From NCBI GenBank assembly GCA_001556025.1, contig LSIB01000008.1, forward strand, positions 1-64,000: a stretch of 64,000 nt of DNA, written 5' to 3'. Shown here in pieces: positions 1-8,782 of this stretch (its first letter is position 1; each line of letters begins with the position of its first letter). Under the pieces are notes generated by a model, which was not told where the DNA came from, ran no database searches, and saw only the letters and a list, made by a program, of their open reading frames with translations. Made by a program: the position numbers and the translations under genes. This DNA comes from Rhizobiales bacterium CCH3-A5 (lineage in GTDB: Bacteria > Pseudomonadota > Alphaproteobacteria > Rhizobiales > Beijerinckiaceae).

Positions 1-73
1 CGCCCGAACCCGCCCCGATGACGCAGATGTCGGGCGTAAGCGTCTGGGGCGTCGTCGCCTTGGTCTCGCTCAC
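1..73 (-). CDS. FAD-dependent disulfide oxidoreductase-like protein (partial, N-terminus only)
   Basis: Only the first 24 codons lie in the window. They read from a GTG at 71-73 into a short polar leader and then DICVIGAGSG, the beta-alpha-beta FAD-binding motif (GxGxxG type) of pyridine-nucleotide disulfide oxidoreductases. The start overlaps the stop of the VTT membrane protein gene by four bases (GTGA), so the two are probably co-translated. From established knowledge, TVP38/TMEM64-type membrane proteins often sit beside mercuric-reductase-like or dihydrolipoamide-dehydrogenase-like flavoproteins, which fits. The substrate cannot be inferred because the catalytic part is outside the window. 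Confidence 0.6.
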   Translation of the reverse strand, partial: MSETKATTPQTLTPDICVIGAGSG

Positions 74-906
74 GCCCCGTCTCCCAGTTTGTCCGGCTTC
101 GCCTTGCTGATGCGTCGCCAGATCACTGGAATCAAGGCCACGCAGCCCAGAAGCGCGAAAGCGATCAGAAGTTCCGGCGTCAGGATCGCTTTCAGGTCAA
201 GCCCGCCGGCGCAGTCGCCGCGTCCTGCAGCCTGGCAGGCGGCGCGCGCGCTTTGCTGCGCCGCGATCACCGAATCGAGGCCTGCGCCCGCCACCGCGAA
301 GGCGAGCGTGCCGGGGATAATGCCGACCAGCGTCGTCCAGGCGAAGACGGGCAGGCTGACGCCGCCGAGCGCCGCCGCGAGGTTCACCAGCCAGAACGGA
401 AAGGCCGGCACCAGCCGCAGGAACAGGAGGTAGGAGGCGGCGTCGGATTTGAAGCCGTCGAGGATGCGTGCCAGCGCCGGGCCCGCCTTGCGCTGCAGCG
501 CCTCGCCGAAAGCCGAGCGCGCCACCATGAACACGATGACCGCGCCAAGCGTCGCCGACACCACGATGACCGCGCCGCCAAGCACGCCGCCGAACAGGAA
601 GCCGCCGAGCAGCGTCAGCAGCGCCGCGCCCGGAAATGACAGCGCGACCGCGGCGATATAGAATCCGGCGAAGGCGAGCAGCGCTAAGGCACGGTTGGCG
701 GCGACGGATTGCTGAAGCTGCTCGCGGTGCTGCAGCACCGCGTCGAAGCTCAGATAACGGTGCAGTCCCGCCGCATAGGCGCCCGCCATGGCGAGCGCCA
801 GCACGGCGAGAGGAAGATAGCGCCGCCAGGCGGGCCTGCCGTCACCTGTCTCCGGCACGGCCGCGCCCGTCGACATCCCAGCTTTGGTCATGCCAGGCTC
901 TGTCAT
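70..906 (-). CDS. TVP38/TMEM64 (VTT domain) family membrane protein
   Basis: Integral membrane protein of the VTT/DedA-like superfamily. About 278 residues with several hydrophobic segments. The central stretch runs from a PGAALLTLLGGFLFG-like re-entrant motif through a second conserved block ending LRLVPAFPFWLVNLAAA, both typical of TVP38/TMEM64 proteins. Members of the wider superfamily act in lipid scrambling or envelope transport, but no reaction is established for this subgroup. The frame stays open upstream to a GTG at 979-981. I chose the ATG at 904-906, but ATGs at 891 and 876 are equally possible because no ribosome-binding site is strong. It overlaps the downstream flavoprotein start by four bases. 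Confidence 0.8.
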   Translation of the reverse strand: MTEPGMTKAGMSTGAAVPETGDGRPAWRRYLPLAVLALAMAGAYAAGLHRYLSFDAVLQHREQLQQSVAANRALALLAFAGFYIAAVALSFPGAALLTLLGGFLFGGVLGGAVIVVSATLGAVIVFMVARSAFGEALQRKAGPALARILDGFKSDAASYLLFLRLVPAFPFWLVNLAAALGGVSLPVFAWTTLVGIIPGTLAFAVAGAGLDSVIAAQQSARAACQAAGRGDCAGGLDLKAILTPELLIAFALLGCVALIPVIWRRISKAKPDKLGDGA

Positions 907-1015
907 GCGCCATCCACTTTCAGGCCGGTCATTCGGATGGTCAGTTAAGCGAAGCCTGCGGCAAACGCATCGCCCCGTCACCGCATAGTGAGGCGGCGTG
1001 AGACGGCGGGCCGTT

Positions 1016-3343
1016 TCAGGCGACGTGACGGTTCTTGTCGGGCGTGAAGCTCGATACCGGTTCGGGCCGGCCGAACAGATAGCCCTGCGCCCGCTGCGCG
1101 CCGAGCAGTTGCACCGCGATGCGCTGCTGGTCGGTTTCGATGCCCTCTACGACCACGGTCATGGCGAGCCTGCGCGCAAGCTGGCAGACCGCCTCGATGA
1201 TGGCCTTGGAGGCCTCGTTCTCGGTGACGTTACGGGTGAAGCTCTGGTCGATCTTCACATGCGCGAAGGGGTAGGTCGAGAGATAGGCCAGCGAGGAATA
1301 GCCGGTACCGAAATCGTCGAGCGCGAAGCGCACGCCGAAACTGCGCAATTCGTCGATCACCGCGAGCGTCGTCTTGTTGTCTTCGATCAGCAGCGATTCA
1401 GTGACTTCGAGCGTCAGCCGGTCTGAGGTGAGGCGCGAGGACAGTAACGCTTGCTTCACGGTTTCGACGATGCGCCGGGGCTCGCGGAACTGCAGCGGCG
1501 AGATGTTGACTGAGACGCCGATCGAGCCGGGCCAGCTCGCCGCGTCCTTGCAGGCCTGGCGCACGGCCCAGTCGCCCATCGCCGCGATCAGGCCGGACTG
1601 CTCGGCGATCGGGATGAACACGCCGGGCGGCACCATGCCGCGCGTCGGATGCCGCCAGCGCATCAGCGCCTCGCGCGAGACGATCTCCTGCGTCTTCAGA
1701 TCGACGATCGGCTGATAATACAGCTCCAGAGCGCCCTCGTCGCAGGCCTTGCGCAGATCGACCTCGATCTCGTGCCGGTCGAGCATCTCCTCGGCCATGG
1801 CCGGGTTGAAGAACATCAGCGTGTTGCGGCCCGCTGCCTTGGCCTTGTAGAGCGCGGTGTCGGCATGGCGCAGCAGATCGGCCGGATCGGCCCCGTCATG
1901 GGGAGCCATCGCGATGCCGATGCTCGCCGTGATGTAGACGCTCTTGGTGTCGAGCAGGAAGACCTTCGACATCGCGTCGATCATGCGCTGCGCGATGGTG
2001 GTGACGACGGCATGGTCGGCCGAGGGCAGGATCAGCAGGAACTCGTCGCCGCCGAAGCGGGAGAGATGGTCGCCGGCGCGGATCGCGGCCCGCAGCCGGT
2101 TGGCCGTCTCGGTCAGCACGCGGTCGCCGATATCGTGGCCGAGGCTGTCATTGACCTGCTTGAAGCCGTCGAGATCGAGATAGAGCAGGGCGAACTGCTC
2201 GGCAGTGCGGTCCATCCGCGCGAAGGCCTGCGCCAGTTGCGTGTTGAACTCGAAGCGATTGGCGAGCCCGGTCAGCTCGTCGAAGCGCGCCATCTGCTCG
2301 ATGCGCGCCTCGGTCGCCTTCCGGTCGGTCGCGTCCTCGGTCAGCATCAGTACGCCGCCCTCGGCGGCAGGAGCAATGCTGATGACCAGAACCCGTCCGC
2401 TGCGGGTCTGGAGTTCGCGGGTCAGCGTCGCCTGCGTCTCCTGGACCACGGCGAGCGCCCCGCGCATGTCGCGCACCTGCTCGCCATCCACGACCTGGCG
2501 CTCGATCAGGAAGCGCGCGATCGCCGTCAGTGGTGTGCCGGGCAAGGCGAGCGTGTCGGGGATGCCGTAGAGCGACTGGTGCGGCGCGTTGCTGACGGCG
2601 AGCTTCAGATCGCGGTCGAACATCGCCAGACCGTGGATCATCGTGTTGAGCGCGGCGTCGAGCGTCAGATTCTGCGAATGCAGCGCGGTCGCCAGGGCCT
2701 TGGACTGCTTGGTCGCGTCGCTCAACGCCAGCAGGTTGCGGTGCAGGGAATTGGTGATGGCGATGTTGGCGATCACATAGAGGAACGCGAAGTAACCGAT
2801 ATACTGGTAGTAGACATTGTGGGCCTGGATCAGCCCGAAGGCCATCGGTACGCAGAAGGTCAGCAACTGCACCGCGACGAATTTCGGCCGCCCGGCATTG
2901 CGCGAGACATAGCCCGAGGCCAGTGCAATCGTCGATGCGACGGATGTGATATGCGCCGCCGGATCGTCGGTCTGCGCCAGGGCGACATAGCAGCTATAGC
3001 CGAGCACGGCGCTGAACACGGTCGCGCCGACGAAGTATTCGCGGTCCCAGCGCCGCGTCTCGGCGAAGCTGTCCTCGGAATGGTCGCGCCGGCGATATCT
3101 GACCACCGTGATCAGCCTGACGACCACGACGAGCCCAACCAGCACCGTCAGCGTCATGAACAGGCTCATGCCAGTGGAGAGCCAGCAGAGATAGGGCGTC
3201 AGGATACCCGCGATGCCGCCGGGCACGATGGAGGCGGGCGATGAGAACAGCGACGAGACCAAAAGGCGATAGCCCGGCAGGTCGTGACCCTCCGCCGGTC
3301 TGGCCGTCCCGCCTTTGAGAATACGCCCGAGAGCGCCTGCCAT
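1016..3343 (-). CDS. Membrane-anchored PAS-GGDEF-EAL cyclic-di-GMP enzyme
   Basis: Predicted bifunctional diguanylate cyclase/phosphodiesterase, about 775 residues. The N-terminal third has several hydrophobic helices. A PAS-like segment follows (about residues 230-340, with GLAMFDRDLKLAVSN), then GGDEF and EAL domains. The GGDEF site is intact (RFGGDEF, residues 431-435) and has an RAGD product-inhibition I-site exactly five residues upstream. The EAL domain keeps EALMRWRHP, the DDFGTGYSSL loop, VVEGIET and QGYLFGRP, so phosphodiesterase activity is likely. I chose ATG 3343, with AAGG nine bases upstream. A TTG at 3394 extends the frame by 17 residues. It lies 155 bases after the RpfF-like gene in the same orientation, so it may be the receptor or effector for that gene's product. 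That link is inference. Confidence 0.9.
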   Translation of the reverse strand: MAGALGRILKGGTARPAEGHDLPGYRLLVSSLFSSPASIVPGGIAGILTPYLCWLSTGMSLFMTLTVLVGLVVVVRLITVVRYRRRDHSEDSFAETRRWDREYFVGATVFSAVLGYSCYVALAQTDDPAAHITSVASTIALASGYVSRNAGRPKFVAVQLLTFCVPMAFGLIQAHNVYYQYIGYFAFLYVIANIAITNSLHRNLLALSDATKQSKALATALHSQNLTLDAALNTMIHGLAMFDRDLKLAVSNAPHQSLYGIPDTLALPGTPLTAIARFLIERQVVDGEQVRDMRGALAVVQETQATLTRELQTRSGRVLVISIAPAAEGGVLMLTEDATDRKATEARIEQMARFDELTGLANRFEFNTQLAQAFARMDRTAEQFALLYLDLDGFKQVNDSLGHDIGDRVLTETANRLRAAIRAGDHLSRFGGDEFLLILPSADHAVVTTIAQRMIDAMSKVFLLDTKSVYITASIGIAMAPHDGADPADLLRHADTALYKAKAAGRNTLMFFNPAMAEEMLDRHEIEVDLRKACDEGALELYYQPIVDLKTQEIVSREALMRWRHPTRGMVPPGVFIPIAEQSGLIAAMGDWAVRQACKDAASWPGSIGVSVNISPLQFREPRRIVETVKQALLSSRLTSDRLTLEVTESLLIEDNKTTLAVIDELRSFGVRFALDDFGTGYSSLAYLSTYPFAHVKIDQSFTRNVTENEASKAIIEAVCQLARRLAMTVVVEGIETDQQRIAVQLLGAQRAQGYLFGRPEPVSSFTPDKNRHVA

Positions 3344-3498
3344 CCGCTCTTGCCTTGTGCCGGCGAGATCGATCGAGCGCACTACGCGCCGCAAACCTCG
3401 CCATTCAAAGGGTTTAAGGCAGGAGAGGTAAATGTTTCGTATTTCGTCCGCCGGACCGTGCTGGCCAAATCACGTCCCGCCCCGGCAAATGTTTGCCT

Positions 3499-4455
3499 TC
3501 AATGCGCGCCGCCGACGCCTGCCGGCGCTGGCCGCTGATAGACCCGCGCCAGAATGCGGTCCTGCGTGGCGGCGATCCGCTGCAGCTTCGAGATCGCGGC
3601 CGGATTGAGCCGCAGCATGCAGTCGGTCCAGATTTCGCCGAGGCCTTCGAGTTCGCCGCGCAGATCGCCGGCGCGGCGGTTGAAGGCCGAGAACAGCGCC
3701 GTCTTGGCGGCATGCATCGGCATGGAATCGCTCGCGTATTTCCGGATCCAGCTCTCTCCGGTTCCAGCAGGCACAACAGCCTCGAGCCCGCCCGCCGCCA
3801 TGAACTCGGTCGCGCTCATCTCTTCGCCCGAGAGCAGCATCCGCTCGGCGGCGCGCGGACCCATGCGGCGTGACAGGATCGCGACCGCCGTGATCGGGAA
3901 ATGGTTGAACTTGATCTCGGGATAGACGAACGAGGCCTGCTCCTCGGCAATCATGATGTTGCAGGAGCGCGGCGCGTCGATGCCGCCGCCGATCGCCTTG
4001 GCGTGGATCGTCGCCAGCGTGATGACCGCGCCGTTGAGACCGCCTGCGTTCAGCACCGCGCCCTCGATCGAGAGCCTTGCGTATTCCGTCAGCGCCGCAC
4101 GGTCGTTTTTGGCCAGGCAGTCGAGATAGAAGTCGAGATCGCCGCCGAGCGTGAAGAACGGCCCGGCGCCGCGGAAGGCCAGAAAACGCACCGGCGAGCG
4201 ATGATACTGCTCGGGCTGGCCCCAGAGCGCGATGATGGCGCGCTGAATCTTTCCGAGGCTGTCGAGCAGCTGCAGCGTGAAGACCGGCTTCAGTTCAGGC
4301 TTGATCGTGACCCACAGCGTCTTGATCTCGGCCTCGTAGGCGAGCTGCACCTCGGGCAGGAAGCCGGCCTTGCGCCGCACCGCGTCGATCACCTCGCAGC
4401 ATTCGATCTGCGTCGCAGGGGTTGTCTCGGTGAACGGGGCAAATGACGCAAACAT
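3499..4455 (-). CDS. RpfF-like crotonase (DSF-synthase family enoyl-CoA hydratase)
   Basis: Crotonase-fold protein of 318 residues whose core matches the RpfF family, which makes cis-2-unsaturated fatty-acid signals (DSF) from acyl-ACP. Visible matches are FTLGGDLDFY (102-110), the NDRAALTEYAR helix, AIGGGIDA (154-161), YPEIKFNHFP (178-187) and a late GEIWTDCMLRL. RpfF uses two glutamates 20 residues apart. Here they are Asp160 and Glu180, so the spacing is kept but the first is E-to-D. The start is ATG 4453-4455, preceded by AGAGGGA at good spacing; the frame is open further upstream. The neighbour on the same strand is a membrane PAS-GGDEF-EAL protein, recalling the rpfF/rpfR pairing of Burkholderia. 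A non-signalling enoyl-CoA hydratase remains possible. Confidence 0.75.
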   Translation of the reverse strand: MFASFAPFTETTPATQIECCEVIDAVRRKAGFLPEVQLAYEAEIKTLWVTIKPELKPVFTLQLLDSLGKIQRAIIALWGQPEQYHRSPVRFLAFRGAGPFFTLGGDLDFYLDCLAKNDRAALTEYARLSIEGAVLNAGGLNGAVITLATIHAKAIGGGIDAPRSCNIMIAEEQASFVYPEIKFNHFPITAVAILSRRMGPRAAERMLLSGEEMSATEFMAAGGLEAVVPAGTGESWIRKYASDSMPMHAAKTALFSAFNRRAGDLRGELEGLGEIWTDCMLRLNPAAISKLQRIAATQDRILARVYQRPAPAGVGGAH

Positions 4456-4913
4456 GCCGCTGATCCCTCTTTCCGCAACGCAACAAAACGCCGGATCAGG
4501 GTAGGCGAAGTTAACAGACTGTAAACGAAAAGCCGGGGAAATGGTTAATTTCATTAAGATTTGTTTGCTAACGATTCTGGCGCGAGCGCGCTCTCGGCAT
4601 CCGGTTTCCGATTGGCGGCCCACCGGGTTCGCGTCTGCTTCGATCGCGCGATACACGCATGGGTCGTGCCAGGCTTGCGGACCGACAATTGGCCAACCGA
4701 GACAGTCGCCAAACTGATCTGTGTGGTCGATGGCTCGACGCAGCCATGCAGCGATTGAACCATTGTGGCGCAGGCCTTGTCCGATGCTGGCACGCGAGGC
4801 GGTTTGGTCATTCCGTATCGCCGCGCTTGTCGAATGCGCCGCACAGGGCTATCGGTTGCGCCGCGAATTCGCCGTGTTCCGGGCGTTGAACCCATCATGC
4901 CGAGTTGATTTGC
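4456..4913 (+). other. Intergenic region without a convincing gene
   Basis: This 458-base stretch separates the divergent RpfF-like gene and the murA block. Its left third (about 4500-4570) is noticeably AT-richer than the surroundings and probably carries the promoter of the RpfF-like gene. Frames across the rest have no recognisable protein signature. I see no tRNA, hairpin-plus-T-run terminator or repeat. Confidence 0.4.
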
Positions 4914-5078
4914 GTGACCCGCCAGCCATCCGCCGACGACGAGAAGCGGGCGCGCCTTGCCGCTGCCCTGCGCGAGAACCTGAAGCGCCGCAAGGCACAG
5001 GGCCGCGCCCGCCGTCAGGATGAGGCTAAAGCGCAAGAGCCCGACCAGCCCGTCCAGGCCGAACCTTCCCGGTCCTGA
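4914..5078 (+). CDS. Small basic conserved protein preceding murA (54 aa)
   Basis: A short frame from GTG 4914 to TGA 5076-5078 encodes 54 residues. The core [19 protein letters not shown] is a strongly basic amphipathic helix, followed by a tail rich in Gln, Glu and Pro. The pattern (acidic leader, then LAxALRxNLxRRKAQ) recurs in small uncharacterised alphaproteobacterial proteins, which is why I call it real despite its size. A TTG at 4905 is an alternative start. It lies 58 bases upstream of murA and is probably co-transcribed with it. The function is unknown; the charge would suit nucleic-acid or membrane-surface contact, but that is speculation. Confidence 0.6.
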   Translation: MTRQPSADDEKRARLAAALRENLKRRKAQGRARRQDEAKAQEPDQPVQAEPSRS

Positions 5079-5136
5079 CACTCGACAATCTCATGCGCCC
5101 GGCCGCCCGCGCCGCCGCGCTCCAGCAGGACTGACG

Positions 5137-6426
5137 ATGGACAAGATCCGCATCACCGGCGGCCAGCCCCTCACTGGCACGATCCCGATCTCGGGCGCCA
5201 AGAACGCCGCCTTGCCGCTGATGATCGCGAGCCTTTTGACCGACGAGACGCTGACGCTCGTCAATGTCCCGCGCCTGTCGGACGTGACCGCGCTCTCGCG
5301 CATTCTGTCGAACCATGGCGTCGATCGCTCGGTCGCCGGCAAGCGCATCGGCCAGTCGGCCGAGACCGGCCAGACCATCTCGCTGACCGCCCGCCAGATC
5401 GTCGATACCTGCGCGCCCTATGAGCTGGTCTCGACCATGCGGGCGAGCTTCTGGGTGATCGCGCCGATCCTGGCGCGGATGGGCGAGGCCAAGGTCTCGC
5501 TGCCAGGCGGTTGCGCCATCGGCACCCGGCCGGTCGATCTGCTGCTTATGGCGCTGGAAAAACTCGGGGCCGAGATCACGATCGAGAATGGCTATGCCCT
5601 GGCGCGCGCGCCCAGAGGCCTCAAGGGGGCCGAGATCGTGTTTCCGAAAGTGACGGTCGGCGGTACGCACACCGCGCTGATGGCGGCCGTGTTGGCGCAG
5701 GGCACGACGGTGATCGAGAACGCCGCGCGCGAGCCCGAGGTCGTCGATCTCGCCGCCTGTCTGTCGAAGATGGGCGCGAAGATCGAGGGTGCGGGCACGA
5801 GCCGCGTCGTCGTCGATGGCGTCGCGCGGCTGGGCGGGGCCCATCACGCCGTGCTGCCCGACCGGATAGAGGCCGGCACCTATGCGATGGCGGTCGCGAT
5901 GACCGGCGGCGACGTGGTGCTGGAGGGCGCACGTGCCGACCTCCTGCAAGCGGCGCTCGACGCCATCGTCAGGGCGGGCGCAGACGTAACCTCGACCAAT
6001 GAGGGCATCCGCGTGCGCCGCAACGGCCATGGCCTGAACGCGGTCGATATCGACACCGACCCCTTCCCCGGTTTCCCGACCGATCTGCAGGCGCAGTTCA
6101 TGGCGCTGATGACGCGGGCGAAGGGCACCTCCCGCATCCGCGAGACGATCTTCGAGAACCGCTTCATGCATGTGCAGGAACTGGCCCGGCTCGGCGCGAA
6201 GATCAGGCTCGACGGCGACGTCGCCCATGTCGAGGGCGTCGCCAAGCTCACCGGCGCGCCGGTGATGGCGACCGATCTGCGTGCCTCGGTCTCGCTGGTC
6301 ATCGGCGGGCTTGTGGCCGAGGGCGACACCACGATCAACCGCGTCTACCATCTCGATCGCGGTTTCGAGGCGCTGGAGGCCAAGCTGACGCGTTGCGGCG
6401 CGCAGGTCGAGCGCATCAGCGGTTGA
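5137..6426 (+). CDS. murA: UDP-N-acetylglucosamine 1-carboxyvinyltransferase
   Basis: MurA transfers enolpyruvate from PEP to UDP-GlcNAc, the first committed step of peptidoglycan synthesis in the cytoplasm. The 429-residue product is full length. It opens with the standard [13 protein letters not shown], has the substrate-binding [11 protein letters not shown] motif, and carries the catalytic loop [13 protein letters not shown] with Cys126, the residue attacked by fosfomycin. The C-terminal half has [16 protein letters not shown] chose ATG 5137 because it follows an AGGA at 5127-5130 and gives the exact family N-terminus, although the frame is open back to 5020. It heads the block murA, DUF2948, hisD, UPF0262, phosphatase. 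Confidence 0.98.
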   Translation: MDKIRITGGQPLTGTIPISGAKNAALPLMIASLLTDETLTLVNVPRLSDVTALSRILSNHGVDRSVAGKRIGQSAETGQTISLTARQIVDTCAPYELVSTMRASFWVIAPILARMGEAKVSLPGGCAIGTRPVDLLLMALEKLGAEITIENGYALARAPRGLKGAEIVFPKVTVGGTHTALMAAVLAQGTTVIENAAREPEVVDLAACLSKMGAKIEGAGTSRVVVDGVARLGGAHHAVLPDRIEAGTYAMAVAMTGGDVVLEGARADLLQAALDAIVRAGADVTSTNEGIRVRRNGHGLNAVDIDTDPFPGFPTDLQAQFMALMTRAKGTSRIRETIFENRFMHVQELARLGAKIRLDGDVAHVEGVAKLTGAPVMATDLRASVSLVIGGLVAEGDTTINRVYHLDRGFEALEAKLTRCGAQVERISG

Positions 6427-6475
6427 CGTAAAGGGTCGGCGTCGCCAGAACACGGCCATGCCCAAGAACACGGTC

Positions 6476-6922
6476 ATGTCCGACGACGCAGCGGAACCGC
6501 TGAAGCTGATCGCGCTCGACGGCGACGATCTCGCGATCGTCTCGGCTCATCTGCAGGACGCCGTCCTGAAGATCGGCGATATCGTGTTTCGACCGGCCGA
6601 GCGGCGTTTCGCGCTCGCATTGCGCCGCTTCGACTGGGAAGGCGCGGCGACGGGCGCGCGCCGCCGCCGGCTGACCGCCCTGCATTTCGAACGTGTGACC
6701 AGCGCCCGCAGCACAGGCATCGATGCGGCCGCGCCCGATGTCGTGCTGAACCTGCTGGCGATCACATTCGCCGAGCGGGACGCACCGGCCGGCGACCTGA
6801 CGCTGCATTTCTCGGATGGCGCGGCGATCAGGCTCGACGTCGAATGCATCGAGTGCCAGATGAAGGACCTCGGGCCCGTCTGGGAAGCGGTGGCGATCCC
6901 GGGCCATCCCGACGACGCCTGA
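6476..6922 (+). CDS. DUF2948 family protein
   Basis: Conserved alphaproteobacterial protein of unknown function, about 148 residues. It begins LKLIALDGDDLAIVSAHLQDAVLKIGD, the hallmark of DUF2948, and ends with a conserved VECIECQMKDLGPVWEA segment. ATG 6458 would add six residues; I prefer ATG 6476 because family members start a few residues before the LKLIALD motif. No signal peptide or membrane segment is visible. It sits between murA and hisD, an arrangement recurrent in Hyphomicrobiales, but this gives no direct clue to its role. Confidence 0.9.
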   Translation: MSDDAAEPLKLIALDGDDLAIVSAHLQDAVLKIGDIVFRPAERRFALALRRFDWEGAATGARRRRLTALHFERVTSARSTGIDAAAPDVVLNLLAITFAERDAPAGDLTLHFSDGAAIRLDVECIECQMKDLGPVWEAVAIPGHPDDA

Positions 6923-6956
6923 ACCAATCCTTCGAGCGACCAGCAGGACGAATCCG

Positions 6957-8249
6957 ATGCCGATCAGGCTCGACGACAGGGACGCGCGCTTCGAGGCGGA
7001 TTTCGCCGCGCTGCTCGGCGCCAAGCGCGAGGTCTCCGAGGAGGTCGACCGCGTCGCCGCCGACATCATCGCGGCTGTGCGCGAGCAGGGCGACGCGGCG
7101 GTCATCGATCACACCGCCCGCTTCGATGCCTTGACGCTGACGCCCGTCACGCTGCGCGTCTCTCAAGGTCAGATCGATGCGGCGCTCGCTGCCTGCCCGC
7201 CGGATTTGCTGGCGGCGCTTGAAACCGCGCGCGCCCGCATCGAGGCCTATCACCGTCGCCAGAAGCCGGCCGATAGCTGGCAGACCGACGAACTCGGCAT
7301 CGGCAGCGGCTGGCGCTGGAGCGCCATCGAGGCGGTCGGCCTCTATGTGCCGGGAGGGACGGCGAGCTATCCGTCCTCGGTTCTGATGAACGCGATCCCC
7401 GCCAAGGTCGCCGGCGTGCCGCGCATCGTCATGGTCGCGCCGACGCCGCGCGGCGAGACCAATCCGCTGGTGCTGGCCGCCGCCCATCTGTCGGGCGTCG
7501 ACGAGATCTACCGGATCGGCGGAGCACAGGCGGTGGCCGCGCTCGCCTATGGCACGGCGAGCATCGCCCCGGTGGCCAAGATCGTCGGCCCCGGCAACGC
7601 CTATGTCGCCGCCGCCAAGCGCCGCGTCTTCGGCCAGGTCGGCATCGACATGATCGCCGGCCCTTCCGAGGTGCTGGTCATCGCCGACGGCACGGCCAAT
7701 CCCGACTGGATCGCCGCCGACCTGCTGGCGCAGGCAGAGCACGACATCTCGGCCCAGTCGATCCTGATGACGGATGATGCCGCGCTCGCGAACGAGGTCG
7801 AAAAGGCCGTGCTGTCGCAGTTGAAGGGCCTCCCGCGCGCCGGGATCGCCGGCAAAAGCTGGGCCGATTTCGGCGCGATTCTGCTGGTCGCCGATCTGGA
7901 AGCCGCCGTGCCGCTGGTCGACCGGCTGGCGCCCGAGCATCTCGAGATCATGACGGCGCAGCCTGAGCGCCTCTCCGGCATGATCCGCAATGCGGGCGCG
8001 ATCTTTCTGGGCGGCCATACGCCGGAGGCCATCGGCGACTATATCGGCGGGCCCAACCACGTTCTGCCGACGGCGCGCTCCGCCCGCTTCTCGTCGGGCC
8101 TCAGCGTGATGGATTTCATGAAGCGCACCTCGCTGCTGCAATGCAGCGCCGAGGGCTTGCGCTCTCTTGCCGGGGCGACCGACCTGCTCGCGCAGGCCGA
8201 GGGCTTGCAGGCGCATGGCCGTTCCGTGACGATCAGGCTCAATCTCTGA
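6957..8249 (+). CDS. hisD: Histidinol dehydrogenase
   Basis: HisD catalyses the last two steps of histidine synthesis, oxidising L-histidinol to L-histidine via the aldehyde with two NAD and a zinc ion. The 430-residue product has the family motifs in order: [64 protein letters not shown], the catalytic APEHLEIM and [26 protein letters not shown] 6957 has an AGGA at 6945-6948. The gene follows DUF2948 by 34 bases and precedes UPF0262 by 39, so one transcript from murA is likely. Length and motifs are complete. Confidence 0.98.
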   Translation: MPIRLDDRDARFEADFAALLGAKREVSEEVDRVAADIIAAVREQGDAAVIDHTARFDALTLTPVTLRVSQGQIDAALAACPPDLLAALETARARIEAYHRRQKPADSWQTDELGIGSGWRWSAIEAVGLYVPGGTASYPSSVLMNAIPAKVAGVPRIVMVAPTPRGETNPLVLAAAHLSGVDEIYRIGGAQAVAALAYGTASIAPVAKIVGPGNAYVAAAKRRVFGQVGIDMIAGPSEVLVIADGTANPDWIAADLLAQAEHDISAQSILMTDDAALANEVEKAVLSQLKGLPRAGIAGKSWADFGAILLVADLEAAVPLVDRLAPEHLEIMTAQPERLSGMIRNAGAIFLGGHTPEAIGDYIGGPNHVLPTARSARFSSGLSVMDFMKRTSLLQCSAEGLRSLAGATDLLAQAEGLQAHGRSVTIRLNL

Positions 8250-8288
8250 CAGGCGCGTCCAGATTCGCGCCCGGAGACCGGAGGCCCG

Positions 8289-8777
8289 ATGTCCGACGAG
8301 AGAAAACCCGAGCGCCAATGCCTGGCCGCCGTCACGCTCGACGAGGCTTCGCTGGGCCGCGGCACGCCCGATCAGGAGCATGAGCGCCAGGTTGCGATCT
8401 ACGACCTGATCGAGCGCAACCATTTCGCGCTGGCAGGCCATGAGGGCGGCCCCTACCACGCCCATCTCGCTCTGGTGGAACGCCGCCTCGTCTTCGAGAT
8501 CAGACTGGCGGACGGTACGCCTGTCGTCAGCCACCATCTCTCGCTGACGCCGTTCAAGCGCATCATCAAGGACTACGAGATGGTCTGCGAGAGCTATTAT
8601 GCCGCCATCCGCACCGCCACGCCCTCGCAGATCGAGGCGATCGACATGGGCCGGCGCGGCCTGCACGACGAAGCCGCGACCGTTCTGGTCGAGCGGCTGG
8701 CGACCAAGGTCGAGGTCGATCACGACACGGCGCGCCGCCTCTTCACCCTGATCTACGCCCTGCACTGGAAGGGTTGA
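8289..8777 (+). CDS. UPF0262 family protein
   Basis: Conserved protein of unknown function, 162 residues, found next to hisD in many Alphaproteobacteria. Visible family features are the internal [35 protein letters not shown] segment and the following helix with [16 protein letters not shown]. It is soluble, with no signal peptide or membrane segment. Its stop (8775-8777) overlaps a possible TTG start of the next gene, so translation is probably coupled to the phosphatase-like protein. Confidence 0.9.
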   Translation: MSDERKPERQCLAAVTLDEASLGRGTPDQEHERQVAIYDLIERNHFALAGHEGGPYHAHLALVERRLVFEIRLADGTPVVSHHLSLTPFKRIIKDYEMVCESYYAAIRTATPSQIEAIDMGRRGLHDEAATVLVERLATKVEVDHDTARRLFTLIYALHWKG

Positions 8778-8782
8778 GGCGG

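Noticed and set aside
4554..5081. A 175-codon minus-strand frame before murA, starting with a hydrophobic stretch.
   Set aside because: It is antisense to the small basic protein and its later part has no domain; the hydrophobic start is the reverse of the Gln/Glu-rich coding tail.
5026..6477. A 483-codon minus-strand frame across murA.
   Set aside because: It mirrors murA codons; composition is Arg/Asp/Gln-rich and shows no family features.
6828..8765. A 645-codon minus-strand frame across hisD and UPF0262.
   Set aside because: Antisense to two well-supported genes, without recognisable motifs.
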